A stretch of 64,000 nucleotides of DNA from Cytospora piceicola. Its lineage: Eukaryota; Ascomycota; Sordariomycetes; Diaporthales; Cytosporaceae. This document shows, one piece after another, positions 11,011 through 21,454 of this stretch (its first letter is position 1; each line of letters starts with the position of its first letter). Under the pieces are notes generated by a model. That model did not search any database and was not told where the DNA came from. It saw nothing but the letters and a program-made list of their open reading frames with translations. The stretch covers positions 682,001 through 746,000 of the forward strand of contig JALQBC010000014.1 of the NCBI GenBank assembly GCA_023375675.1, read 5' to 3'. Position numbers and translations under genes: made by a program.

Positions 11011-13187
11011 CTACTCCAACGAGGAAGCTTCACTGCTGCTGCTCCAACGAAGAACGTTGGGGCCATGTAGCTGCTTGTTCGTGTATGTGAGATCATCATC
11101 GGCATCCGTTCTGTGGTTGACACACGGAGCCGTCATGTCGTCCGGATCGTCCGAGTCTTCACTCAGGTCCTCACTATCAAGGCTATCATCGTCTGATCCA
11201 TCCCCGTCCTGGGACCCATCGTGGCTGTCACCGCTTCCCTGAGAACCGGCCAGGGTCTTGCCGGTTGGAAGGGGTCTAGCACGGGGATCACCCATCTTCC
11301 GCAGCGCGTGCTGGCGGGAGCTCTCGTGGTTGGTGCATATGATGAAGTATCGAGTGCCAGAAAAGTCTTGGACCAGGTGATCCAACGCACCGCCGCGCAC
11401 GATGAGGCAGGTTCCGGGTCGGTAGGGGACCTTGAGGCCGAGGTCAGGGACGCAGAGGTTTCCTCCTATCATTGACGAGGTGGACATCAGCTTGGGAGGG
11501 CTCAGACGTTGGGACCGAGGGCATTGATATGCTTACCTTTGTAGTCTCCGGTGGAGAAAAGCCCAGCGAGGCCGCCACTGATGTCCTTCACATCCCGATG
11601 CCGCTGCGTGTAGCCGTTGATACCAAGCGCAAAGAGACTGATAAAGTCCTCGTCATCTGTAGACACCCGCGCGTTTGCCGGTAACGACGAGAAGACCCGT
11701 ACGCACTCGTCATAGTAAGCAGGGTCGAGCGGCTGGACGAGAAAGCGGGTGATCCTGCTAGCCATCCCCAGAGCTGCCTTGGCAAACCCCGGAAACAGGT
11801 CGGCCGGGTATTCGAGGACATCGCTCCGCGCGAACCTCGTGTCCAGCGTCGGCACGATGTTGGTCCCATGCGGGTCTCCCTTCCGAGACCAGCAGCCGTA
11901 GTGCGCCACGGCCATGGCGGCATTGGCCAGCTGGTCGATGGTCACCGCTGAAGGGTCCAGTTCTGGGTGGAGGCGTCGGACGTATTCGTCGACAACGTGT
12001 CGGGATGTCTCTGGGAGAGGAAGTGGTGTGAAGAACTTCCACATGTCCAAGCATCGAACCAGCGTCTCCATGGCTTCTTGTCCGAAGAGGAACTCGCCAA
12101 GCTTTTCGATGTTTGCAAGGATGACTCGGCGATTTCTATCTGTGACGATGAGGACATCTTCTTCAACCAAGTCCCAGGCATGCTCAGCTGCTGTCTGGTC
12201 GATGAGGTAGTGATGAAAGAAGTCGTCGTCAAGCCACAGCTTGTTCCACTTGTGCTGCCAGTTCTCCTTCACTATGTCGAGCTTGCGCCGCAGTCGTGTA
12301 TCTCCAGACCGATCGGCTTCCAGGGAGGCGCTGCGGCACTGGGCTCGCTGCAAGGGGGTCTTTTGCAGCCAGTATTGTTCTCTGATTGTCGCTCGCGATT
12401 TCTTAAAGTACTTTGCCACATCCCTCTGGTACCTGACCTCCTCTTTGTGCAACTTTGCCAGCTTCTTGGTGTTTGTCTCGTCTCTGGTCGTGTCAGCGCC
12501 GAGCTCCTCTTTTTTGGACGCGATTGATTGCTCCCGCTTCTCTAGATCGTGCCACTTGCTATCATCGACAAGATCAAGGGCCAGGAGGTACTGCTGCAGG
12601 TCGATACTCATCGGTGGATCAGGCGTAAGCTGCTTGGTCTTTGCAGCCGAGAGGGCAGCCCGCTTGGTAGCTGCGAAGGACTTTGTATCATCAACATCAA
12701 TGTCCTTGGCCTGCATCAGTCGGACTGACATGGATCCAATTCGACAGGTAACAGTGATCTCGGTATCGTTGTTGACTAGTACCTCGTATTGGCCGTCATT
12801 ACCAAGGTTCGACACAAGTGCTTGAACGTCCATCGTCGGTACCATTTCGAGGAACTCTCGAATGGCTTTCACATCCTCTGTTTCCTGAATCTTGTAGTCC
12901 TGCAATTTCTCGTACAGCGGGTTCAAAATGTCGTACATGCGCATATCCTCAGGATGGCCTACGTTTCCAGCCCACGAGAGGTAGTTGCCCCATGGATCTC
13001 CTTGGATCCTCATCTTTCGTTTTCCCAGCTCGATGAGGCCTGTTCGTTGGCGCTGAGAGGGCGTGAGCTTCTGCAATGGTTTGACCTTGGAGGAGGCTTT
13101 CGAGGACTGATTTCTCTGCCCGAGCAAAGAGTCGAGGGTCTCCTCGTCAGGGACATGAGACGGTGCATCTGCCCGTAAGGACGGCAT
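11011..13187 (-). CDS. TET/JBP-like 2OG-Fe(II) dioxygenase-domain protein
   Basis: Exons 13187-11537 and 11465-11011 (minus) give 701 aa. The intron (donor GTAAGC, acceptor GATAG) splits a GDYKG|GNLC junction in phase 1. The region of about residues 530-625 reads as a double-stranded beta-helix oxygenase core. HRD (in GYTQRHRDVKD) gives the HxD metal ligands. A GG-LC-PDLGL-PYRPG stretch follows, a distal His sits in LDHLV, and an Arg in GTRYF is the likely 2-oxoglutarate contact. This arrangement resembles the TET/JBP-type oxygenase domains found in fungal genomes, where relatives act on modified nucleic-acid bases or ride with transposons. The N-terminal 500 residues are unrecognised and hold a Lys/Glu/Arg-rich helical stretch (about 220-300). 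The tail is acidic (runs of D, S and E). The specific substrate is unknown; enzyme class is inferred from motif order only. Confidence 0.65.
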
Positions 13188-15219
13188 GGCGATGGTGGGA
13201 CTGTGATGTTTTTGGGCGTGATTGATTGGGGGGATGAGGGTGAGAAAAGTAGATAAACATCAGGTTGAAGTCGTGAGCGGGCTGAGAAGATATTGAAAGG
13301 CGCCTGTCTCTACCTAGGTACCTGCAGCAGGTGGAAACCCGATGGTTCAGATGGGTTTCTGTTTGCCTTTCTTGCCAGGTCATACATACAAACGGAGCTT
13401 GTTTGTTTGTCACTGCACATTATGCCAGCTTCCACCTGCATTTCCTCTTGGGTGACGTACTTACGCACAAGAACTGAATGTTCTGGAAACCAACTTACAA
13501 ACCAACTGAGCTATAGCAAGTTACCCTAGGCAAACGGTCATGATCAGAGAAGAGAGGCCAGCACGCCGTGACCTTCCACCAGGACCATCAAGTAGGCCAA
13601 CTCATGGTAGATTGAACGGAAAGTACGAGTGTGCTTATACTCGTAAGTATCCTAACCTATCCATTTAGGACCTACTCCAGATGCCGCCTTTCCTGGGCTG
13701 CAAGCACTTGAGGCCGCTTGGTATCATTGGTCTGACCTTTTGTCCAAGCGACGCAGCCATCGACCGTGATGAGGCAATACTGTATGTAACGTCCGCGCAC
13801 ATATTAATTCTCACAAGAGGTGCTGGGTGAGCAGAGTTAGGAAGCGTATGGTCATCAAGCAAAATAACATCTGACCCGATCCTGATATCTGTCCAACATG
13901 TGAGGTTTTCTTGTTTTACGTTTGAACAGCTATGAATGATGTTGAAGAAGGGTTTGATACCTACCTAATAACCAACACAAATGCTTGGCCTTGAAGACCC
14001 AAGCCGTCGGTAATGCATCTTCATACCTTTGATGACTGATGTGTAAGCAAGTATACCATTGGTACATATAGAGAGGGTCAACCGTTACTGTACTGTAGAT
14101 ACCTGCCATATTTGTATGCGCCGGTGTAGTGTACCGTGTACGTACCATAGTACCGCCGCTCGGATTGGCGCGATGCAACGAGACCAACACGAGCGGCCGC
14201 ACCAACTCTTCTCTTCACACTGCACGCTCGATCAGTCAAATCGCCATGCCGGAAATAAGAACGATCCAATCACATAAATCAGGCTTTGCAGGGGAAAGCC
14301 GCAGTCTCCTTCCCCGCGCGAAAAGAAAAGAAAAATTTCTCCCCTTCTCATCGCCGGGCGTCTAAATGCAGCGTGACGGGGCGATTGATTGGACCAGAAC
14401 CCATGACATGCCACTTACATGCCACCCCATGTTTGTCTTGGGTTGTCTTGGGATGTTTCTGGGATGTCTCTGGTCGTTCTTGGTTGGTCCATGTCTATAT
14501 TGGCTGTTTTGTACCACAACATCTTTCTCTCTCTCTCTCTCTCTTGACTGCTCATCTCTACCGTGTGTGTTGTACTCTGCATTCAAGGATCTCACAGGTA
14601 CAACAATGGGGATCTTCCGAGAGCCGCCCAGTAGCAGGACCCGTATGGTCTTCCGGACCAGGACCCACCCCAATATCGACAGCGCTTAAAATTAACCGTA
14701 CATACATGGTGTAGGGGCCCAGCCAGCCAGCCAGCGGGGCGTGTCGGGCTAGATGTTATCCTGCGGGTGAGCGGGTGCGGATGCCCATGTACTTCTCGAA
14801 TGACCATTGCAGAAACAGTAAATCAGACAAGGGTCTATGGATTTGTCTAATCAAGAGGGTCTGTCCATGCTTTGTAGGAACGAAACGGGCGGCTGGACAT
14901 ATGTTAAAGTCCGTACATCGTACATCGTACATCTTTGATATAGTCTGCAGTTCCCTAGATGCCGACCACAGCAGATCGCTGTGCTCTTTTCCCAACCCCC
15001 ATTGAGTGCTTGTTTACCTGATACAAGTCCTGACTTGTTCAGTCCCAACCAGTGCCTCTCACCAACAGCGATCACCATGTGCCGATAGTAACGTGAGCCA
15101 CCACTAAACCCTGTATCTCTACCATACCGACCCACTCGAGTCCAGGGACTCGTCCTAGTATAGGAGGAACAAGGAGGAACGCACAGAGTCCTGCTCGAAG
15201 CAGGACAGGGTCGCCAAAC
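13188..15219. other. Intergenic, 2.0 kb, divergent promoter region
   Basis: This lies between the dioxygenase gene (minus) and the 670-aa gene (plus). It contains an exact TACCTAGGTA palindrome at 13311-13320, about 125 bases upstream of the dioxygenase start, a CT microsatellite (14526-14544) and CCAG repeats near 14720-14735. No convincing coding sequence is present. Confidence 0.55.
14526..14544. repeat. CT dinucleotide microsatellite
   Basis: A short TC/CT run. Confidence 0.85.
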
Positions 15220-17232
15220 ATGTCGATCGGACCATCACACCAGGGAGGCTCCTTCTCTCTGTTTCCCAAGGAGAGGCCTCCATCCAGGAACCAGACCAAC
15301 ACGCCGGGGCCGGGCCGGCCATCGATAGACTCGGTGCCCCGAGACTCCCCGCCGAGAGCTGGACGGCGTACCCCGTTGGAACGAAAGATATCCGTCAGGG
15401 ATGGAAAGAAGCCAGCAGCGGCAGCCGGGCTCGCGGGCTCATCGTCAGTGGCAGGGCCCGAGTCCACAGCAGACGCGGACGAGAGAAGAGTCACCGCATG
15501 GCCCGCCGACATGTGGCACCCAGACAGCCATACGATACAGCGGCCTGCCGCGGTGGTGACGGCAGACCCGGTCCACCGGACGGGCACGGCCTTCTCGGAC
15601 GCCCAAACACTCGTCCGGACCGCCAGCAACCGGTCCCGGAACTCGACAGCCAAGCCGCCGCTGGAGGACCAGGCGGCGGGACCCGGCGGCGCCGAGGCGT
15701 CTCCCGGGGGGTCAGGAGGGGGACCGCTGCGGTCCATCTTCCCGGAGTACGACCCCAACCTCCCGCTCTCGCGGCAGAACTACTACCCGCCCCAGTCGAG
15801 CCCGACACACCCGGCCAACATCCCCGCCGGCGCCATCAGCCGCCACCTGTACTCCCCCACCACCACCGAGGCGCCAGCAGCACCGGCGCCAGCAGCAGAC
15901 GCCAGCGGACGGAACAACCACGGCCACAACCAACCCGCGAGCCCGTTGCGCAGCCCCCGGAGCGCCCACACGGCACCACAGCACCAGCACCAGCACCAGC
16001 ACCAGCAGGCGGCGACGCGGGTGTGGCCGCCGCCGCGCGTCAACGTGCAGCCCTCGACGCCCGAGGCGAGCAGCACGGAGCAGCTGCGCGGCTTCTGGAA
16101 GGTGGCCAACGGGTGGAAGGCGCCGGCGTCCGAGGGCCGGGCGTACACCTTCCGGATCGCGTCCGAGCGCGACGCCCCCGTCTACACGCTCTCGTCCAGG
16201 ACGCAGCCCTTCTACCGGCTGCGGCTCGACCCGACGTCCGCCTCGGCCTACGTCTCGCTGGCGCGCTTCGACCCGGCCAGGCCGTACAGGCCGCCCGTCC
16301 CGGCCAAGGACCCCGGCAGCGGCCCGGGCGGCGCCGTCGAGGGCGGCGGCGGCGGCGGCGGCGGCATCGGCACCGGCGAGCAGTCCACCAAGGGCTGGCA
16401 GGAGGTCATTTCGACGACGCTGGAGGAGACGAGCCGGCGGCACGCGCCGGGGGACGGGCTGGTGGCGCTCCTGTACCCGTCGGCGGCGGCGAGGCTGGCG
16501 CTGGGCGGCCGGGCCGGGGGCGGGAGCGCAAACGCGAGCGCGGGGGCGGCGCTGGCGGCGGCGGCGGAGCGCGAGTGCGCGCGGCTGGTGTGGGACGACG
16601 ACTCGGGGAGCCACTTCTTGGTGCACCCGGCGCTGGCGATGCCGTTCTGCGTGACGGTGGAGCGGAACCCGGCGTGGAGCCGGACCGAGTACACGCTGGA
16701 GCACATCGAGAGCCCGCAGCACCTGGCGCGGCTGACGCGGGACGGGACGGGCATGGGCTGGCTCGAGGTCGACACGGGCATCGCGGCCAAGATCGACGCC
16801 GTGTACCTGGCCGACGTGGCCGTGGCCGCGCTGATGCTGGTCGCGCACGCCGACGGGGAGTTCCGGAGGGTCGAGGTGTTTGAGCCGCCGCCGTCGCTGA
16901 GGAGCGACAGCAAGCAGGGGGACAGGAGCAGCCGGATCAGCTTGAGCCGGTTGAGCGGGAGGGTCGGCACTGGGGACAGGAAGGAGAAGAAGGCGGCCAA
17001 GACCCGGATGGAGGAGTTCGAGCTGGACCTGGAGAGCCAGGCGAGCGATCTGAAGAAGAAGCCGAGGAAGAAGGACAAGGATGAGGATGAGATGCCTGGG
17101 TGCGCGCGGGCCATCATCTCGCTGATTAGTGTCACTTTCAAGTGTATCATCTGGTGTGTGACGGTCTTGTTCAAGGCACTGACGGGGTGTATTGGGTTGT
17201 TGGCGAAGTGCGTAACTTCTGAGAAGTTGTGA
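15220..17232 (+). CDS. Conserved fungal protein of unknown function with hydrophobic Cys-rich C-terminus
   Basis: Single exon, 670 aa. The first 290 residues are low-complexity (Pro, Ser, Ala, His/Gln runs). A globular part follows at about 290-560: FWKVANGWKAP, AYTFRIASERDAPVYTL, ARLVWDDDSGSHFLVHP, and a DTGIAAKIDAVYLADVAVAALM segment. It is interrupted by a Gly-rich loop with eight consecutive Gly. After a basic, Lys-rich linker the last 40 residues are hydrophobic with five spaced cysteines (GCARAI, KCIIWC, GCIG, KC), suggesting membrane attachment by a tail helix and possible palmitoylation. No enzyme motif is visible and I do not recognise a named family. The start is the first ATG in frame and opens with MSIGPSHQGG. 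Coding GC is extreme here, which also creates long open frames on both strands in other phases. Confidence 0.8.
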   Translation: MSIGPSHQGGSFSLFPKERPPSRNQTNTPGPGRPSIDSVPRDSPPRAGRRTPLERKISVRDGKKPAAAAGLAGSSSVAGPESTADADERRVTAWPADMWHPDSHTIQRPAAVVTADPVHRTGTAFSDAQTLVRTASNRSRNSTAKPPLEDQAAGPGGAEASPGGSGGGPLRSIFPEYDPNLPLSRQNYYPPQSSPTHPANIPAGAISRHLYSPTTTEAPAAPAPAADASGRNNHGHNQPASPLRSPRSAHTAPQHQHQHQHQQAATRVWPPPRVNVQPSTPEASSTEQLRGFWKVANGWKAPASEGRAYTFRIASERDAPVYTLSSRTQPFYRLRLDPTSASAYVSLARFDPARPYRPPVPAKDPGSGPGGAVEGGGGGGGGIGTGEQSTKGWQEVISTTLEETSRRHAPGDGLVALLYPSAAARLALGGRAGGGSANASAGAALAAAAERECARLVWDDDSGSHFLVHPALAMPFCVTVERNPAWSRTEYTLEHIESPQHLARLTRDGTGMGWLEVDTGIAAKIDAVYLADVAVAALMLVAHADGEFRRVEVFEPPPSLRSDSKQGDRSSRISLSRLSGRVGTGDRKEKKAAKTRMEEFELDLESQASDLKKKPRKKDKDEDEMPGCARAIISLISVTFKCIIWCVTVLFKALTGCIGLLAKCVTSEKL

Positions 17233-17473
17233 TGGCGCGAAAAGCGCACAGGCACGATGTAAATGAGAATAATGATGAACATGGAAAAGGAGACCACTGG
17301 TAATGGTTCAAGCAATTCGGAGGATGGGGTGCGGGCTTTCGGAATTCCTCTTGTAATTTCATGATACCTTATTCCGTGATATTCGGGGGGAGACAGGGTA
17401 TCTCGGTAGCCATTTGCGACTGAATATGAATTTGTCTTGGTGCCCCCGAAACAGCTGCATTATAACCACGCCT

Positions 17474-18348
17474 CTATCGCTTGCGCTCGCGCACCTTGAA
17501 CGTCTTTCCCTTCTTTGTGACCCCACCAACTGTCGCCGTCTTCGCCATTCGTGACCGTTGCATCTCCAACTCAGTCTCGGCATCGGTCAGGGTCTTCAGC
17601 TTCTTCTTCGCATGCCGCAGCTTCCGCCGTAGCCGCTCCGCGTTTGCCGCCCTTCTCTTCTCCTCTGGTGACTTCTCAGCCTCGAATGCCTCAAAGTCAG
17701 AGTCCATGTCATCGTCCTCATCGTCCTCATCCGCTTCCGGTAATTTCTCCTCCATCTCCTCGACGGTTTCGGCAAACACGATCTTTTTCGACTTCAGTTG
17801 TGACTTCGCTTTCCTTGGGGCCTCGTCCTCTTCGCTTTCAAAGCCGCCTTGTTCCTCGTCCTCCGCATCTGCATCGACACCGGCAAAAGCTGCCGCTATT
17901 GCGACCTTCTGCTCCAGCTCGGCGACTTCTTTGGCTACGACGTTCCGCATCGTCCGCAAGTATCCCAGATCTTGCGTCTTCAGCAACCTCACTGTGTCGA
18001 TGTCCAGTGCTTTGTTTCCTCGGTCGCCGGCTACCGTTCCCGTCCATTTCTTGCCTCCTGCGAACTTGCCCGAGGAGAAGCCCCGGGACATCATGCCGAA
18101 GTAGAATTCATCTTCGTTTCGTTCGGAAGCCTTTTGCTTCAGGGATTTGAGGATGGTTTGTTTCTTTTTGTGGTCTTTCGCTCGGAGTTTGTAGTCCTGG
18201 TTTACTGTCAGCTGGGCCGTGTGGGAGACGTGTGCGCTCGTGGAAGTCGTACCTTGTTTTTCTCGAGGAGGCCGAACTTCTCACGCTCCTTGAGCTGGCC
18301 TCTCTCGCGATGCGAGCGGCGCTGTATTGCGTTTCTCATAGACGACAT
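17474..18348 (-). CDS. UTP11: U3 snoRNP-associated protein Utp11
   Basis: Exons 18348-18253 and 18196-17474 (minus) give 272 aa, with a 56-base intron in phase 0. The N-terminus (MSSMRNAIQRRSHRERGQ, then GLLEKNKDYKLRAKDHKKKQ) and DEFYFGMMSRG are hallmarks of Utp11, a subunit of the small-subunit processome that processes 18S pre-rRNA in the nucleolus. An acidic central block (about 140-185) and a basic C-terminal coiled region ending in KGKTFKVRERKR complete the protein. Length is in the usual range of about 250-280 aa. Without the first small exon the reading frame would start at MMSRG, losing the most conserved part. Confidence 0.93.
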
Positions 18349-19064
18349 GATTGCGTGTGTCTGTTGTATCCAGGGGGTGGATTTGGAATGTGAGTTTCTG
18401 AGTGGAAGGTTGAAGGTTGACGACTTTGAGGTTCACCTGGAAACCTGGGAAATTTTAGAGTTGCGAACGATAAGGTAAACGATAAGAAACATTTAAGCGC
18501 CGGCGAAAGGGACCCATAATTACCGGGCCCGGATCCGAAGTGTCCGGTGGTCGGGTGTTCCGACTGAGATGGCAAGTTGGGCGGAATACGGTATCCTCGA
18601 CTCACCGACTGGTGTAACCATTTCGTCTTTCGACGCTCTATTCCACAAAACATCAGTCCATCTGTTCGATTGATTGGACATTGAATACATTGCCTGTGTT
18701 TTGATCGCGGTGAAATGAGCCCGAGCGCCGTCAACTTCTCTTCCCGCTCCTGAGTCCTGACATGTGATGTCCAGATGTGGAAAAATTGGCGGCTTGCTAA
18801 ACTGAAACCCATGTTTCTGATCCAGCATCATGGGAGCCGCATATCAAAAGAATGCGATAACCCAAACAGATACAGAATAAAACCATGACAGCAGGGTACA
18901 GGCCATTCCGGCGGCTTATCGCCTGGTGGGGACAGCCACTTTACGGCAGTCTCCTCAATGACTACATACATATACCTCAATATGCGCGAGTCCAGGAATA
19001 CGACATTTCGACTTACGCAGGTTAATACGGGAGATATCCCGCCATCTCAAACGTTTCAAGGGTC
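18349..19064. other. Divergent intergenic, 0.7 kb
   Basis: Shared upstream region of UTP11 and the amidohydrolase gene. No repeat or gene is recognised. Confidence 0.5.
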
Positions 19065-20488
19065 ATGGGTCGCCGAATAATCATCGAGAATGCTACTATC
19101 CTCACATTGGATGCCAAAGACACCTTTCTTTACCCCGGCGTCCTAGAAATTCGAGATGACAGAATTCACGACATACGCGAGGGCACTGCAGCTGACCAGG
19201 ACGACTACAATGGCGAGACCGAGGTGATTGACGGCACAGACAAGCTCGTCATGCCCGGCTTGATAGATCTGCACTTCCACACCAGCATCGCAAAGGTACG
19301 CCATGTCTCTTGCGCACCCCCCCCCCCCCACCCACTCATGAGGATTAACCCATAGTCTAGGGCTACGGTGACGACGCGCCTCTCTGGGAATACCTAGACC
19401 AAGTCTGGTACCCAGCCATCCGGGCACTCACCCCGTCCACCGCCCGCCTCGCGGCGCTGTACTCCTACAGCACAGCTCTCAAGTCGGGCACCACCACCGT
19501 CAACGACATGTACCGGCAGCTCGACGCCCTGGCCTCGGCGGCCGAGCAGGTCGGCATCCGCGCCGTGCTGTCCTGCGACGTCGCGCTGCCGGAGCACCGC
19601 CTCGACTCGGTGGCGGACAACGTCGCCGCGTTCCGGGCCAACCACGGGCGGGCGGGCGGCCGGGTCCGCGTCTGGGTGGGGCTCGAGTGGCTCCCGCTGG
19701 CGGACGAGGCGCTGCTGGCGGACGTGGGCCGGGCCGCGAGGGAGCTGGGCACGGGCTTGCACGTGCACCTGTGCGAGAGCGCGAGCGAGGTTTGGGACTC
19801 GCGCGGGCGGTTCGCGGGGCTGAGGCCCGTCGAGGTGGCGCACAGGGCGGGGCTGCTGGGCCCCCGGACCGTGGCGGCGCATTGTGTCCACCTGTCGGAC
19901 CGGGAGATTGAGCTGCTGGCCGAGACGGGCACGAGCGTCTCGGTCAACAGCGGGAGCAATGCCAAGCTGGGGAATGGCATTGCGAGGGTGCAGGATCTGG
20001 TCAAGGCTGGGGTCAACCTGGGCATGGGGGTGGACGCGTGCGAGTGTCATAACAGCGTGGACATGTTCGAGGAGATGAAGATCACGAGCTACATGCAGAG
20101 GGCTCTGCATCAGGACCCGGCGTTGGGGCAGCCGGGGCAGATGTTGCGTATGGCGACGGTGAACGGGGCCAGGGCGTTGGACATTGATGCTGGTTCTATA
20201 GAGGTGGGCAAGAAAGCGGATGTGATCGTGATTGATCTCAAGAAGGACATGATGTTTACGCCTCTACTGAAGAAGCCGTTGAAGGAGAGGCGCAGACAGT
20301 TGGAAAGTCATCTTGTGTTTGGGTGCAATGGCACAGGAGTCGAGACGGTGATTGTGGACGGTAGGGTTGTAGTACGGGATAGAAAGGTGGTGGGTATAGA
20401 TGAGGAAGCCATTCGGAAGGAGATGGATGATGTATTCGCTGGCATGGTTGATGAGATGGAAAGGGAGAAACAAATACGCAATAAATAG
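19065..20488 (+). CDS. Amidohydrolase superfamily metal-dependent deaminase/hydrolase
   Basis: Exons 19065-19295 and 19361-20488 give 452 aa; the intron joins in phase 0 and contains a run of ten C just 5' of its acceptor. The fold is that of the ATZ/TRZ-type amidohydrolases. Visible are an N-terminal beta-sandwich strand (IIIENATILTL), the PGLIDLHFH metal motif (His70, His72), a third His in LHVHLCES, a fourth in AHCVHLS, the metal-binding Asp in GVDAC, and a C-terminal VGKKADVIVIDL strand. Relatives include S-adenosylhomocysteine and guanine deaminases and s-triazine hydrolases. The usual HCPxSN block after the fourth His is replaced here by SVNSGSNAKL, so substrate cannot be assumed. Cytosolic location is likely, since no signal peptide is seen. 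Confidence 0.85.
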
Positions 20489-21454
20489 TATACTACCTAG
20501 GTACTGTATAAAGTAGAGTACGTGACCTCTCCCCTACTACTTCCATGACCCTGCAGACATCCGGAGAATGATTACTTGAAACCCGGAGCAATCAGGAGGC
20601 AGAAGAGGACTTACATGGATACTTTCTAAGAAGTATACCATGTACCTACTAAGTAGGTAGGTAGGTGACGTCCAAAGTAACCTGGCCGGTGAATTTCAAT
20701 TAAATTAAGATTTCCGTGGCTGCCGCTCTCGCTTACTGTGTAGAGACCCTTTTCCGCTCTTCTTCGGACCCGCTTTCCGCCATGCGGACATCTGGATCTC
20801 CCGGAAGCACTGATGAGCCCCCCTTTTCTGAACTTCTATTTTCGTGGCCGTTGACTCCGGACTTTGGACTCTGGACTCTGGACTTTTCCCCCGGATTTTC
20901 TCGATACGAGACCACAATAAATCATGATGTCATCTCTACCCAGTTTCAAGCCTTATTGGGCTTTTTGCATACACACTATCTTCTTAGTACGCAGGATACG
21001 AAACCGTGCAGTACTTCAGCTTCTTTCTTTCAAGGTTTCATGTGAAAGCCGGGTGGATCATTACAGCAATGTGCATAGGGGAAGCCTGCGACAACCTGTC
21101 GATCATGTCGACTGGTCAGTGGACCAGATAATCCAAGAGGCTCAATGAACATCCAGGAACCTTGGATGACCTTCCAAGGATACAGCTATCCCTATCAAAC
21201 CTGGACAGCTTAACGGATAGCTCAATAAAGATTGTATGTACCCTTTGATCGGTTATGTGGCGTGACAATAATCCCGGTAATGTGCTGTAGGTTTGGAGTT
21301 GATCACTTTCTTCTCATCTCGCTCTTCCGTATTGTTTTGTTTTATTCTGTTTTGTATACTTCTCAAGTGTGCCTCTCTTTTCAGGACATCTTCACGACTT
21401 TCTTTAACCTCGTTGTTGTTCACATGATTCCTCCTTGGAGTCCAATGCTAGACA
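20489..21454. other. Intergenic, ~1 kb
   Basis: An exact TACCTAGGTA palindrome sits six bases after the amidohydrolase stop codon (20494-20503). TAGG repeats are near 20652-20667 and a GGACTCT/GGACTTT mini-repeat is near 20858-20885. The rest is the promoter of the GH47 gene. Confidence 0.5.

Noticed and set aside
15498..16883. Long open frames in other phases and on the minus strand over the 670-aa gene
   Set aside because: They are Arg/Gly/Pro/Ala-rich shadows caused by very high GC at third positions; the chosen frame has domain-like composition and a natural stop.
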